The position numbers and the translations under genes are program-made. The notes beneath the pieces are model-generated. The model had not been told where the DNA came from. It made no database searches and worked only from the letters and a program-made list of their open reading frames with translations. A stretch of 64,000 nucleotides of DNA from Alphaproteobacteria bacterium (lineage in GTDB: Bacteria > Myxococcota_A > UBA796 > GCA-2862545): positions 62,001-126,000 of the forward strand of contig JACKER010000007.1 in assembly GCA_020632925.1 (NCBI GenBank), read 5' to 3'. Shown here one piece after another: positions 55,197-62,287 of this stretch; the first letter of the stretch is position 1, and every line of letters begins with the position of its first letter.

Positions 55197-56725
55197 CAGA
55201 ACTTCACCAGGAACTCGGTCTTGAGCTCCCAGGCGGCGTCGTCGGTGTCGGTGTTGCCGTTGACGACCTTGAGCGCCGCGTCGCCCGGCTGGAACCAACC
55301 CCACAGGAGCTTGACCGACACGTCGTCGTAGATCCAGAGGGTGCCGTTGGCGTCGACCTCCCAGCCCAGATCGCTGCTGCCCTCGCCCGTGGGCACGCCC
55401 GCAGCGTCGAACCCGCGAACGGGTTGGGTGGTCGCGAGGTACGCCCCCACGACCTCGAGGCGGAGCTGGTCGACGGGCTTGGCGCCCACCTTCAGCGCGC
55501 CCACGAGCGTGTTCTCGAGCTCGCGGTAGCCGCGGGAGACGGGGGAGCCGAGCCCCTGGGGGCTGATGCCCTGCACGTCGGGCATCACCGAGTCCTCCCA
55601 CACGTTGAGCAGCGGGAAGAAGCCCTGCGTCGAGACCTTGTTCACGTTGCCGCGGCCGCTCGTGACGTCGTCGTCGCCGGAACCAGCGCCGCCGAGCAAT
55701 CCCAGGTCGAGCTTCACGCCCGGATCGAGGTAGACGGTGCCCTCGCCGTACAGGTTCCAGCCGAACAGGTCGCCGTCGTTGACGTCCATCTGGCCGAGCC
55801 CGGTGTCGGCGTTGTCGACGCGGTCCTTGCCGGTGAGGACGTCCGCCTCGGCCTTGTACCCGACCAGCCCGTTCACCTTGCCCTCGCCGGAGAGCCCGAA
55901 GGTCCACAGCTCGTTCACGTTGGGCGAGAAGCGCGACTCGGCGTACCCGAGGCCGTTCGGGAAGTGTGACCAGTCGTCGGCGATGACGTCGCGGTAGAAG
56001 AGCGCGAACGCCTCGCCCTTGTGGAACGTCTTCGTGGACGGCTTCTCTCCGCTGCGATCGCGGAGGTCGTAGCGGGCCTTCAGGCCGAACAGGTCCGCGT
56101 CGGAGGTGTTCTCGGCGGTGTCCGACATCAGCGCGCCGGACGGGGTCGTGAGAGCACCCCGCCCCTCCGAGACCTTCGCCCACGACAGGTCGAAGCCGAG
56201 CTGGTCGATGGCGTCGACGCTGACGACGACACCGTCGAGGTCCTCGTCCAGCACCAGGCGATGTCCGGCGAGGAAGGGCTGCCGGCCTGCCTGCACCTTG
56301 ACCGGCCCGACCTCGAACCAGGCGGCGGCGGTGTCGAGGTGGACGCCGTAGTTGGTGTCCTTGTTCCCGAACAGCGAGTCGACGTTGTACGCCGCGCTGT
56401 TGACGACGGCGCCGGTCGCGGGGTCGATGGCCGAGACCTGTTGCGTGTTGGGGCTGTTGTCGAGGCCCCACCAGCCCTGTGCGGCGTCGACCTGGGCGAC
56501 GATGCCGTAGTGCTCGCGGCTGACCGCGCCGCGGACCCGGAGCATCTGGACGACGTACGACGCGTCGTCGAGCGGGTGGTCCTTCCCGAACAGGAAGTTG
56601 TGTTGGGACAGGCCCCAGGCGGTGTACAGGCCCGAGAGCTTCACCTGGGTCTTCGGGGTCTCCTCGGCGGCGTCCGCGGCGGCGGTGGGGTTGAGGAAGG
56701 TGGTGGCGAGCAGCAGGGGTGACAT
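55196..56725 (-). CDS. Outer-membrane porin-like protein, first gene of the nap-nir operon
   Basis: 509 residues. Signal MSPLLLATTFLNPTAAADA, then repeated amphipathic strands ('TQVKLSGLYTAWGLSQHNFLFG', 'GIVAQVDAAQGWWGLDNSPNT', 'NELWTFGLSGEGKVNGLVGYKAEAD') and a terminal 'AAWELKTEFLVKF' ending in Phe, as in barrels. The family resembles substrate porins or alginate-export-like barrels by layout only. Its place at the head of the operon suggests uptake of nitrate or nitrite across the outer membrane, or insulation of electron carriers. GGAGA lies 5 bases before the ATG. Confidence 0.75.
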   Translation of the reverse strand: MSPLLLATTFLNPTAAADAAEETPKTQVKLSGLYTAWGLSQHNFLFGKDHPLDDASYVVQMLRVRGAVSREHYGIVAQVDAAQGWWGLDNSPNTQQVSAIDPATGAVVNSAAYNVDSLFGNKDTNYGVHLDTAAAWFEVGPVKVQAGRQPFLAGHRLVLDEDLDGVVVSVDAIDQLGFDLSWAKVSEGRGALTTPSGALMSDTAENTSDADLFGLKARYDLRDRSGEKPSTKTFHKGEAFALFYRDVIADDWSHFPNGLGYAESRFSPNVNELWTFGLSGEGKVNGLVGYKAEADVLTGKDRVDNADTGLGQMDVNDGDLFGWNLYGEGTVYLDPGVKLDLGLLGGAGSGDDDVTSGRGNVNKVSTQGFFPLLNVWEDSVMPDVQGISPQGLGSPVSRGYRELENTLVGALKVGAKPVDQLRLEVVGAYLATTQPVRGFDAAGVPTGEGSSDLGWEVDANGTLWIYDDVSVKLLWGWFQPGDAALKVVNGNTDTDDAAWELKTEFLVKF

Positions 56726-56749
56726 CTCGTTCTCCGGACCTCAACGTCC

Positions 56750-56764
56750 GCAAAACGTGTGCCA
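56750..56764 (-). promoter_or_regulatory. Sigma-54 (-24/-12) promoter of the nap-nir operon
   Basis: Read leftward: TGGCAC, five bases, TTGC, with GG and GC ten bases apart; only the seventh and last consensus positions differ from TGGCACG-N4-TTGCW. Predicted start near 56738, leaving a leader of about 13 bases containing GGAGA before the porin ATG at 56725. Confidence 0.75.
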
Positions 56765-56829
56765 CTCGTTGTCTATGACCTGGTATCTCGATCATCCGAG
56801 ACCATTTTAAAGGAGTCCTGTATCCGTTG

Positions 56830-56843
56830 TGTGCGTTGACACA
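56830..56843. promoter_or_regulatory. Candidate upstream activator site of the nap-nir operon
   Basis: TGTGCGTTGACACA, 80 bases from the -12 GC, centre about 98 bases before the predicted start. It shares TGTG-N3-TGACACA-N-CGG with the site at 44329-44342, placed one base differently relative to norC. Not a CRP site (spacer too short) or an FNR box. Confidence 0.55.
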
Positions 56844-56876
56844 TCGGGTCGCGTCCTCTCGCACAACACGGGCGGA

Positions 56877-57392
56877 TCAGAGCGCGCGAGCCAGGGTCTG
56901 AACCACCCCCGCCAGGAGGAGGGCACGCGAGGGCCAGATCCACCAGGAGCCTCCCTGCTCCGGCTCGCCCGGGGCGGCGAGGGCGACCAGGCCCACACCC
57001 ACCAGCCCTGCGTCCGCGTACGCGGCTGCCCCGCGTGACGCATCCAGCGTGAGCACCGACCCGACGCCGATCCCACCGATCACCCAGCCCGACGCGGTGA
57101 GGAGCAGCCCGCCGGACCACCGCCGGAGAGTCGCCGCCAACGCCACGCCGAGGAGCCAACCGACGGACGCCGTGGCGAGGGGATGGAGGGAACCCGCCGC
57201 CCATCCTCCACCGGCGGCGACCGCGGCCACCACCGGGAAGGACCACGGCGGGACCGGGGTGTGCGGAGAGTCCGACGGCAACGGAGCCTCCATCGTGGCC
57301 TCGTGGTCGGTCTCGGTCGTCGGCTCCATCGGCAGGAGCTCTTCGGGCGCAGGGTGGGGGGTCGACGCAGGATCGAGGTTCTCGGAGCGCAT
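56877..57392 (-). CDS. Membrane protein of unknown function
   Basis: 171 residues. An N-terminal Pro/Glu-rich cytoplasmic or periplasmic region (1-50) is followed by about five hydrophobic segments ('WSFPVVAAVAAGGGWAAG', 'VGWLLGVALAATL', 'GGLLLTASGWVIGGIGVGSVL', 'AAAYADAGLVGVGLVALAA', 'LLLAGVVQTLA'). GGAGGTG precedes the ATG at 57392. No family recognised. It reads toward the nap-nir operon but ends about 139 bases before that promoter, so it is probably a separate unit. Confidence 0.6.
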   Translation of the reverse strand: MRSENLDPASTPHPAPEELLPMEPTTETDHEATMEAPLPSDSPHTPVPPWSFPVVAAVAAGGGWAAGSLHPLATASVGWLLGVALAATLRRWSGGLLLTASGWVIGGIGVGSVLTLDASRGAAAYADAGLVGVGLVALAAPGEPEQGGSWWIWPSRALLLAGVVQTLARAL

Positions 57393-57578
57393 CGGGCACC
57401 TCCACCTCCACGATGACCGGCGCGCGCGATCGGCGCGTCCGTCGTTCGTCGGACCCATCGTCAACGTTGGACGATCCTCGATATGCAGGGGGAGGTCACG
57501 CTCCCCGAGATGCTGCGCCGGGGAGCGCGGCAGACGTGGGAGGACCGGGTCCGCGTGGTGGGACGAGGACTGACGCGG

Positions 57579-58259
57579 CTACGGCACGCCGTAGAAGCCC
57601 CACATCGTCGCGACCGGGTCGCTCTCGATGCCGAAGTCGGCCAGCGCCTTCCAGGGGTACTCCGGAGCGGCGCTGTTGCTCCAGAAGCTGTTCAGGCCCT
57701 GCGTGTCGCAGGTGAACAGGCAGGAGGCGTGCCCATCGCGGCATCCGCTGGGCGCTCCGACCATCTCCACCGCCACGTAGAGCGCTTCGCCAGGTCCGAC
57801 GCCGATCGCGTGCGGGAGCACCAGGTCGATGCGTCGGACGTCGCCCGTCGCAGGATCGGCGGGCACCGTCACGCGGAACTCCTCGACCGGATCGGCCGGC
57901 GGAGGCTGGTTCGCGTCCGCGACGAACAGGAACACGTCGTGCGCGGACGCGCTGTCGCAGACGAAGGGCTCGGTCGGGTCGGGGACGCCCTCGGTGAGGA
58001 AGTAGGTCACGCCCTTGACCGAGAACGGGGTGGTCGGGGGCACGATCCGGATCGCGGTGTAGTGGCCCTCCTCACCCTCGCACGCGTGGAGGTTGCTGTG
58101 GTTGGCGCAGGTGCGCTCCACGCTCGAGCTGGCGGTGTCCGACTCCGGCGGGATCGGTGCCACGTCCAGCGTCCACTCGCTCCGGACGTCGAGCGACTGG
58201 GCGAGGGCCTGGGCGGGCGCGAGGGCGAAGAGGGAGAACGCGAGCGGACGTACGACCAT
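57579..58259 (-). CDS. Secreted hypothetical protein
   Basis: 226 residues with a clear signal (MVVRPLAFSLFALAPAQALAQ) and AAAAGGAG before the ATG. The mature region has pairs of Cys ('RTCANHSNLHAC', 'FVCDSA', 'GCRDGHASCLFTC') and beta-like segments ('YTAIRIVPPTTPFSVKGVTYFLTEG', 'RRIDLVLPHAIGVGPGEALYVAVEMVG'). This resembles exported jelly-roll-like proteins but no family is assigned. The neighbours give no functional hint. Confidence 0.65.
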   Translation of the reverse strand: MVVRPLAFSLFALAPAQALAQSLDVRSEWTLDVAPIPPESDTASSSVERTCANHSNLHACEGEEGHYTAIRIVPPTTPFSVKGVTYFLTEGVPDPTEPFVCDSASAHDVFLFVADANQPPPADPVEEFRVTVPADPATGDVRRIDLVLPHAIGVGPGEALYVAVEMVGAPSGCRDGHASCLFTCDTQGLNSFWSNSAAPEYPWKALADFGIESDPVATMWGFYGVP

Positions 58260-58326
58260 GGGGCTCCTTTTGCCGTGCCACTCCGATGGTGGCGCGACAT
58301 GCCCGGGTGTCAACATCCACCCATCG

Positions 58327-59931
58327 TCAGGGAGCCGCTTCCTCGGGGACCTTCGGGGCCGCACGACGGAAGATGAGCGCGTAGTTGCCGAAGTTCTTCG
58401 AGCCCGCCTGGTCGTCCGACATGTTGTACGACTCGCCCTTGCGCTCGTTGGCGTCCGGGTTCTGCGCCCTCGCGACCTTCCAGTCCTCCTTGTCCTTGAG
58501 GTTCGCCTGGTTCTTCAGGTCGCGCGTCGTCCCCTTGGTGGCGAACGCGTCGCCGCCCTTGTTCTTTCGGTAGTTCGGGTTGATCCAACCATACGGGTCG
58601 TCGATCGTGAGTCCGTCCTTCCGCGAGGCGTCCTGGACGCTGACGATGTGCGTGGCGTTGCTGCGCGTGCCCTTGTGGCGCAGGCTCATCATGACCGCGC
58701 CGCCCTCCGTGAGCGCGTCGTTCATGTCCGTCTTCACGTCGGCGTAGTTCGTGTTGGAGATGAACGTCCGCTCGGCTGTGGGGCGCTTGTCGGCGTCGGG
58801 CTCGATCTTCGCGAGGATGTCGTTCGCGCGGCCCGCGACCTCGGTGTTCGGGATCTTGTTGAGGTGCAGCAGGAAGGCCAGCTGGTCTTCCATCTGCGCG
58901 TTGTCCGAGAAGTCCTTGGCGATGGCCTCGCGCTCCTTCGCACTCGTGTTGCCGCCGCGGAGCTGCTGGTAGGCCTTCCCCTTGGTGTTGGCCTTCAGGT
59001 ACGTCGCCACCGCGCTCTCGTAGTACTCCTTCGGCAGCTCGATCTTGTCCATGCCGCCGGCGGCCTCGACGTCGATCTTGTTCTCCTTGACGTACTTCGC
59101 CTTCAGGTCGCGCTCGATGGCCGAGGTCACGCTCTCCCGGCCGTAGCCCAGCCGCTCCAGCGCCATCGAGAAGGCGGTCACGTTGCAGGTCGCCTCGGGT
59201 GACGCGAGGTTGTCGGACTGGGTGCGGTACTGCGGCACGCCGAGCCGCGAGTTCCAGTCGACGTTCGAGTAGAGCGAGCCCTCGACCTTCGCGTTGGGAT
59301 CGGTCTCGCCCAGCTGGCGGCGCGGGATCGCCTGGGGCACCTCGAGCTGCTTGATGAGCGGTCGGATCGCGCTGATGAGCTCGGGCGGGACGTACCCGTC
59401 CTTCGGGGCGCCGGTCGGCGCGTCCTTGTCGGGGCCCGTCCCCATCGCCCACAGATCGGTGAACTTCCCGTTGTTCAACCGGCTGCTCACGTCGCCGACC
59501 TGGCGCAGCAGGCTCTCGATGCGCTTGGCCTGCTCCTCCGGGGGCAGCGCCTGGATCTCCATCGCCCGCACGCCCAGGTACTCCTTGAAGTCCCCGATGA
59601 ACTTCGGCCGCGTCGTGGGCTCCTTGGGCTCGGTGTAGACCTCGGGCATCTTCGGCAGCTTGGTCGGGTCGCCGAACACGGAGCCCGCCCAGGGCTTCCA
59701 CGCCGCGTCCGGCCCGCCGATGGTCGTGGGCAACAGGCCGGCCCAGCTCGTGTCCCCGAGCGCGGGCATCTTCACCGCCGCGTCCGTCAGCAGGCTCGGC
59801 AGCAGCGGTGGTGTCGGTGGGAGCGCGCCGGCCGCGTCCGTGTTCGACACGGCCTGGTCCGGTTTCGGGACGTCGTCGGTCTTCTCGGGGCGCTCCACGT
59901 CCTTGACGGGGGTCGCCTGCTGCTTGGCCAT
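58327..59931 (-). CDS. C39-like (papain-fold) cysteine peptidase
   Basis: 534 residues, no signal peptide. Residues 1-60 are a Pro/Lys/Asp-rich tail; about 80-170 is helical. From about 220, 'NVDWNSRLGVPQYRTQSDN' leads to 'EATCNVTAFSMALERLGYG', the Q...C-N-V-T-x-x-x-M motif of peptidase_C39_2 domains. The His is in 'NATHIVSVQDAS' and the Asp/Asn in 'LTIDDPYGW'. The middle contains a 130-residue helical insert between Cys and His. Such proteins may be secreted effectors or peptidoglycan-acting enzymes; the target is unknown. Confidence 0.75.
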   Translation of the reverse strand: MAKQQATPVKDVERPEKTDDVPKPDQAVSNTDAAGALPPTPPLLPSLLTDAAVKMPALGDTSWAGLLPTTIGGPDAAWKPWAGSVFGDPTKLPKMPEVYTEPKEPTTRPKFIGDFKEYLGVRAMEIQALPPEEQAKRIESLLRQVGDVSSRLNNGKFTDLWAMGTGPDKDAPTGAPKDGYVPPELISAIRPLIKQLEVPQAIPRRQLGETDPNAKVEGSLYSNVDWNSRLGVPQYRTQSDNLASPEATCNVTAFSMALERLGYGRESVTSAIERDLKAKYVKENKIDVEAAGGMDKIELPKEYYESAVATYLKANTKGKAYQQLRGGNTSAKEREAIAKDFSDNAQMEDQLAFLLHLNKIPNTEVAGRANDILAKIEPDADKRPTAERTFISNTNYADVKTDMNDALTEGGAVMMSLRHKGTRSNATHIVSVQDASRKDGLTIDDPYGWINPNYRKNKGGDAFATKGTTRDLKNQANLKDKEDWKVARAQNPDANERKGESYNMSDDQAGSKNFGNYALIFRRAAPKVPEEAAP

Positions 59932-60034
59932 GGATCACCTCGGAGGAGTCGAGGATCTCCAGTGTCCTCTCGCCGTCCGCAGAATGCAACGCGTCGCGAC
60001 CCGTTCGCGGAGCGACACGTCATGACCGAGGTCG

Positions 60035-60697
60035 TCAGCCCGCGGTCGTCGCTTCCGCGTCCAGCGTGGCCATCGCGGACGGTGCGAGCCGTGGGTAGTG
60101 GCGGCGCCAGGCAGCGACCATCGCGTCGAATGGGATCTCGGCGTGGCTCCCGTGGTCCTCGACGTACTCCATGAAGCGCGTGTCGCGGTCGTACTCCTGG
60201 AAGATCGCGTCGCGCTCGCCGTCCCACTCGAGCGGGGAGACGCCGAGGCGCTCGCAGAGCTCCGCGTTGAACGCAGGCGTCGTGGCGACCCAGCGGCCGT
60301 CGAGGAAGAGCTCGGTGTACCCGTGGAACACGAGCAGGTCGGTGCCGAGGTACGCCTCGAGCTTCGCGGTGCCGACGTGGTTGCGGACGTTCGCGAAGTG
60401 CAGCCGGCTCGGGATGCCGAGCGCGCGCGCGGCCGCGGCCAGCAGGAGCGCCTTGTCGATGCAGTGCCCACCGCGGTCGCCGGGGCGCGAGAGCACCTCG
60501 CTCGCGAGGTACCCCTCGGGCTCGAGCGCGATCCGGTAGGGGTTGTACCGCCAGCCGTCGCGCACGGCATAGAACAACGCCACCGCCGAGGCCTTCGGGT
60601 CCCCGCGGTCGTACCGACGAGCGAAGGCCACGATCTCGGGGTGGTCGCTGTCCACGTAGCGGTTCGGCCGCAGGTAGACCGGGTCCAGATCCGTCAT
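60035..60697 (-). CDS. Transglutaminase-like protein
   Basis: 220 residues. Catalytic Cys in 'DRGGHCIDKALLLAAAARALGIPSRL' (about residue 75), His in 'LLVFHGYTELFLDGRWVATTPAFN' (about 125), and the third residue in the T-T-P-A-F-N segment where many members have Asp. Transglutaminase-like proteins can be peptidases or amide-forming enzymes. No signal peptide. The ATG overlaps the pirin stop (ATGA), so the pair is translationally coupled. Confidence 0.82.
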   Translation of the reverse strand: MTDLDPVYLRPNRYVDSDHPEIVAFARRYDRGDPKASAVALFYAVRDGWRYNPYRIALEPEGYLASEVLSRPGDRGGHCIDKALLLAAAARALGIPSRLHFANVRNHVGTAKLEAYLGTDLLVFHGYTELFLDGRWVATTPAFNAELCERLGVSPLEWDGERDAIFQEYDRDTRFMEYVEDHGSHAEIPFDAMVAAWRRHYPRLAPSAMATLDAEATTAG

Positions 60698-61635
60698 CCG
60701 CCCACCAACCTCCCCGAGCGGTAGTCCGCCCAGGCCTGGCGGATCTCCTCCTCGGTGTTCATCACGAAGGGGCCGCCGCGCGCCACGGGCTCCCCGATCG
60801 GTGCGCCCGCGACCAGCAGGAGGCGGCCGGCACCCGTCGCGCGCACCTCCTCGCCGTCGGAGAGGATGGCCAACGAGCCAGGCGCCACCGGCGTCCCCGC
60901 GATGACCGGCGCCCCGGAGATGCCCGCGACGAACGCCGTGTGCCCCGCCGGGACCTCCAGCGCGAGCTCCCCGCCCTCCTCGACCGTGACGTCGAGCACG
61001 GTGGGCTTCACGACCACGCCGTCCACCGGTCCGGTGACGCCGCCGACGTTCCCCGCGAGGACACGGGCCGTGGCGTCGCCGACGTCGACGGTGGGGACAT
61101 CGCCCGCCTGCATGTCCTGGTACCGCGGCGGGTCCCACTTGCGGGCGGCGGGCAGGTTCACCCAGAGCTGGAAGCCGCGCATCCGGCCCTCGACGGGTTC
61201 GGGCATCTCCGAGTGGACGATGCCTCGCCCGGCGGTCATCCACTGGATGCAGCCGGGCAGCAGGCGGCCGTGGTTGCCGACCGAGTCCTCGTGGACGACC
61301 GCGCCGTCGAGCAGGATGGTGACGGTCTCGAAGCCGCGGTGCGGGTGGTCCGGGAAGCCCTTCACGTAGTCGGCGGGGTCGTCGCTGCCGAACTCGTCGA
61401 GCAGCAGGAAGGGGTCGAGCAGGGACAGCTCGCGGCTGCCGAGCAGTCGGCGGAGCTTCACGCCCGCGCCGTCCCGGGTGAACGCCCCCGACACCGTCCG
61501 AGCCACGGTCCGCGCGGTGCGTCGGCGAACCGGGGGAGGGGACGCGCCGAGCAGCAGCGGCGCACCGAGCGCCAGCGGCCCGGCGACGGCGGCGGCACCG
61601 ACGAGCAGGTGGCGCCTGGCGAGGGGGGACGACAT
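60694..61635 (-). CDS. Pirin-family protein with a probable export signal
   Basis: 313 residues. The pirin signature is present: 'FPDHPHRGFETVTILLDGAV', 'HEDSVGNHGRLLPGCIQWMTAGRGIVHSEMPE', with the His and Glu that bind metal in pirins. Before it lies 'ARRHLLVGAAAVAGPLALGAPLLL', a Tat-like or Sec signal (residues 6-30), unusual because pirins are generally cytoplasmic. Many bacterial pirins are quercetinase-like dioxygenases. Start at 61635, 22 bases from the divergent selenoprotein candidate; a long Ser/Ala-rich upstream extension is the antisense of that gene's Asp repeats. Confidence 0.85.
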   Translation of the reverse strand: MSSPLARRHLLVGAAAVAGPLALGAPLLLGASPPPVRRRTARTVARTVSGAFTRDGAGVKLRRLLGSRELSLLDPFLLLDEFGSDDPADYVKGFPDHPHRGFETVTILLDGAVVHEDSVGNHGRLLPGCIQWMTAGRGIVHSEMPEPVEGRMRGFQLWVNLPAARKWDPPRYQDMQAGDVPTVDVGDATARVLAGNVGGVTGPVDGVVVKPTVLDVTVEEGGELALEVPAGHTAFVAGISGAPVIAGTPVAPGSLAILSDGEEVRATGAGRLLLVAGAPIGEPVARGGPFVMNTEEEIRQAWADYRSGRLVGG

Positions 61636-61657
61636 CGGCTCAGTGTATCCTGGCTCC

Positions 61658-62287
61658 GTGCTGCCCTGGATGCTGGCGCTGTGGTCCTGCGAAGCCGACA
61701 CGGTCGTCGACGGCACGCTCGTGGCGTCCGACGCCGACACGGACGCGGACACCGACGCGGACAGCGACGCCGACACGGACGCGGACAGCGACGCCGACAC
61801 GGACGCGGACACCGACACCGCGGTCCACACCGGGCCCGTCCTGCCGGCGCCGGACTGGTCGCTCGCGGACGTGAACGACACCTCGCCCAGCTACGCGCAG
61901 CAGGTCAGCCCCCGCGACGAGCTCCTCAAGGTCAGCGGCTGGTACTTCACGCACGCCACGTGAAGCTACTGCCGCTCCCAGTATGGGAAGCTCCAGCAAC
62001 TCCAGAACGAGCTCGACGCGGCCCACCCCGGTGAGGTGGCGCTGCTCGCCGTCAACCAGGCCGGTCAGGAGTCGGGCGTGCCCGTGATGGCCGCGCTCGG
62101 CGACCTCCCGCTGCTCCAGGACACCGTCGAGGTCGACGCCTGGGGGGCCTGGGGCGCGACCTGGCGGGACGTCGTGATCCTCGACGGGGACAACCTGGTG
62201 GTGGGGGTCTACAACCTGACGAGCCACGACCTGAACGACCCCGCGAACTACGCGGAGCTCGAGGCGATGCTGCTCAGCGCGCGATGA
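61658..62287 (+). CDS. Probable selenoprotein: thioredoxin-like lipoprotein with UxxC motif
   Basis: 209 residues if TGA at 61961-61963 is read as selenocysteine (residue 102). The frame stays open on both sides, with protein-like sequence: 'KVSGWYFTHAT', U, S-Y-C, 'RSQYGKLQQLQNELDAAHPG', 'VALLAVNQAGQESGVPV', 'LGDLPLLQDTVEVDAWGAWG'. U102-x-x-C105 replaces the CxxC of thioredoxin/TlpA folds. MLPWMLALWSC suggests a lipoprotein (Cys 11), followed by a 28-residue Asp-rich linker. GTG start; TATCCT about 8 bases upstream may be a -10 box. The 3' end overlaps the CPBP gene by 14 bases. Confidence 0.78.
61730..61813 (+). repeat. Tandem repeat encoding an Asp-Ala/Ser/Thr linker
   Basis: A 24-base unit (GACGCCGACACGGACGCGGA plus CACC or CAGC) occurs three times at 61730, 61766 and 61790, with a half unit at 61754. 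It encodes alternating Asp with Ala, Thr or Ser between the lipid anchor and the thioredoxin-like domain. Length variation between strains would be expected. Confidence 0.85.
61969..61996 (+). promoter_or_regulatory. Candidate bacterial SECIS hairpin
   Basis: Starting six bases after the in-frame TGA: CTG (61969-71) pairs with CAG (61994-96), GCT (74-76) with AGC (89-91), CCC (77-79) with GGG (85-87), closing the loop AGTAT (61980-84); one bulged A and a 2x2 internal loop. The apical loop begins 16 bases after the TGA and has G in its second position, matching the published bacterial SECIS rules. Confidence 0.65.

Noticed and set aside
56830..56843. FNR, DNR or CRP box for the nap operon
   Set aside because: Neither TTGAT-N4-ATCAA nor TGTGA-N6-TCACA fits; the dyad has a six-base spacer between TGTG and CACA.
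57483..57578. Short frame starting MQGEVTLPEMLRRGARQTWEDR, recalling the N-terminus of acyl-CoA synthetases
   Set aside because: It runs directly into the convergent secreted-protein gene without further synthetase motifs; too short to call a remnant.
58310..59989. Alternative 559-codon frame over the C39-like peptidase
   Set aside because: The other frame has the C-N-V-T motif, THIVSV and DDPYG; this one has only charged low-complexity sequence.
61635..61881. N-terminal Ser/Ala-repeat extension of the pirin gene
   Set aside because: It is the reverse complement of the Asp-rich repeat in the selenoprotein candidate, and the signal peptide begins at 61635.
61961..61963. Reading the TGA as the true end of a 101-residue protein with a separate small gene from 62036
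   Set aside because: The sequence between 61964 and 62036 is in frame and protein-like and contains the Cys of UxxC; no ribosome site precedes 62036. Kept as the alternative hypothesis.
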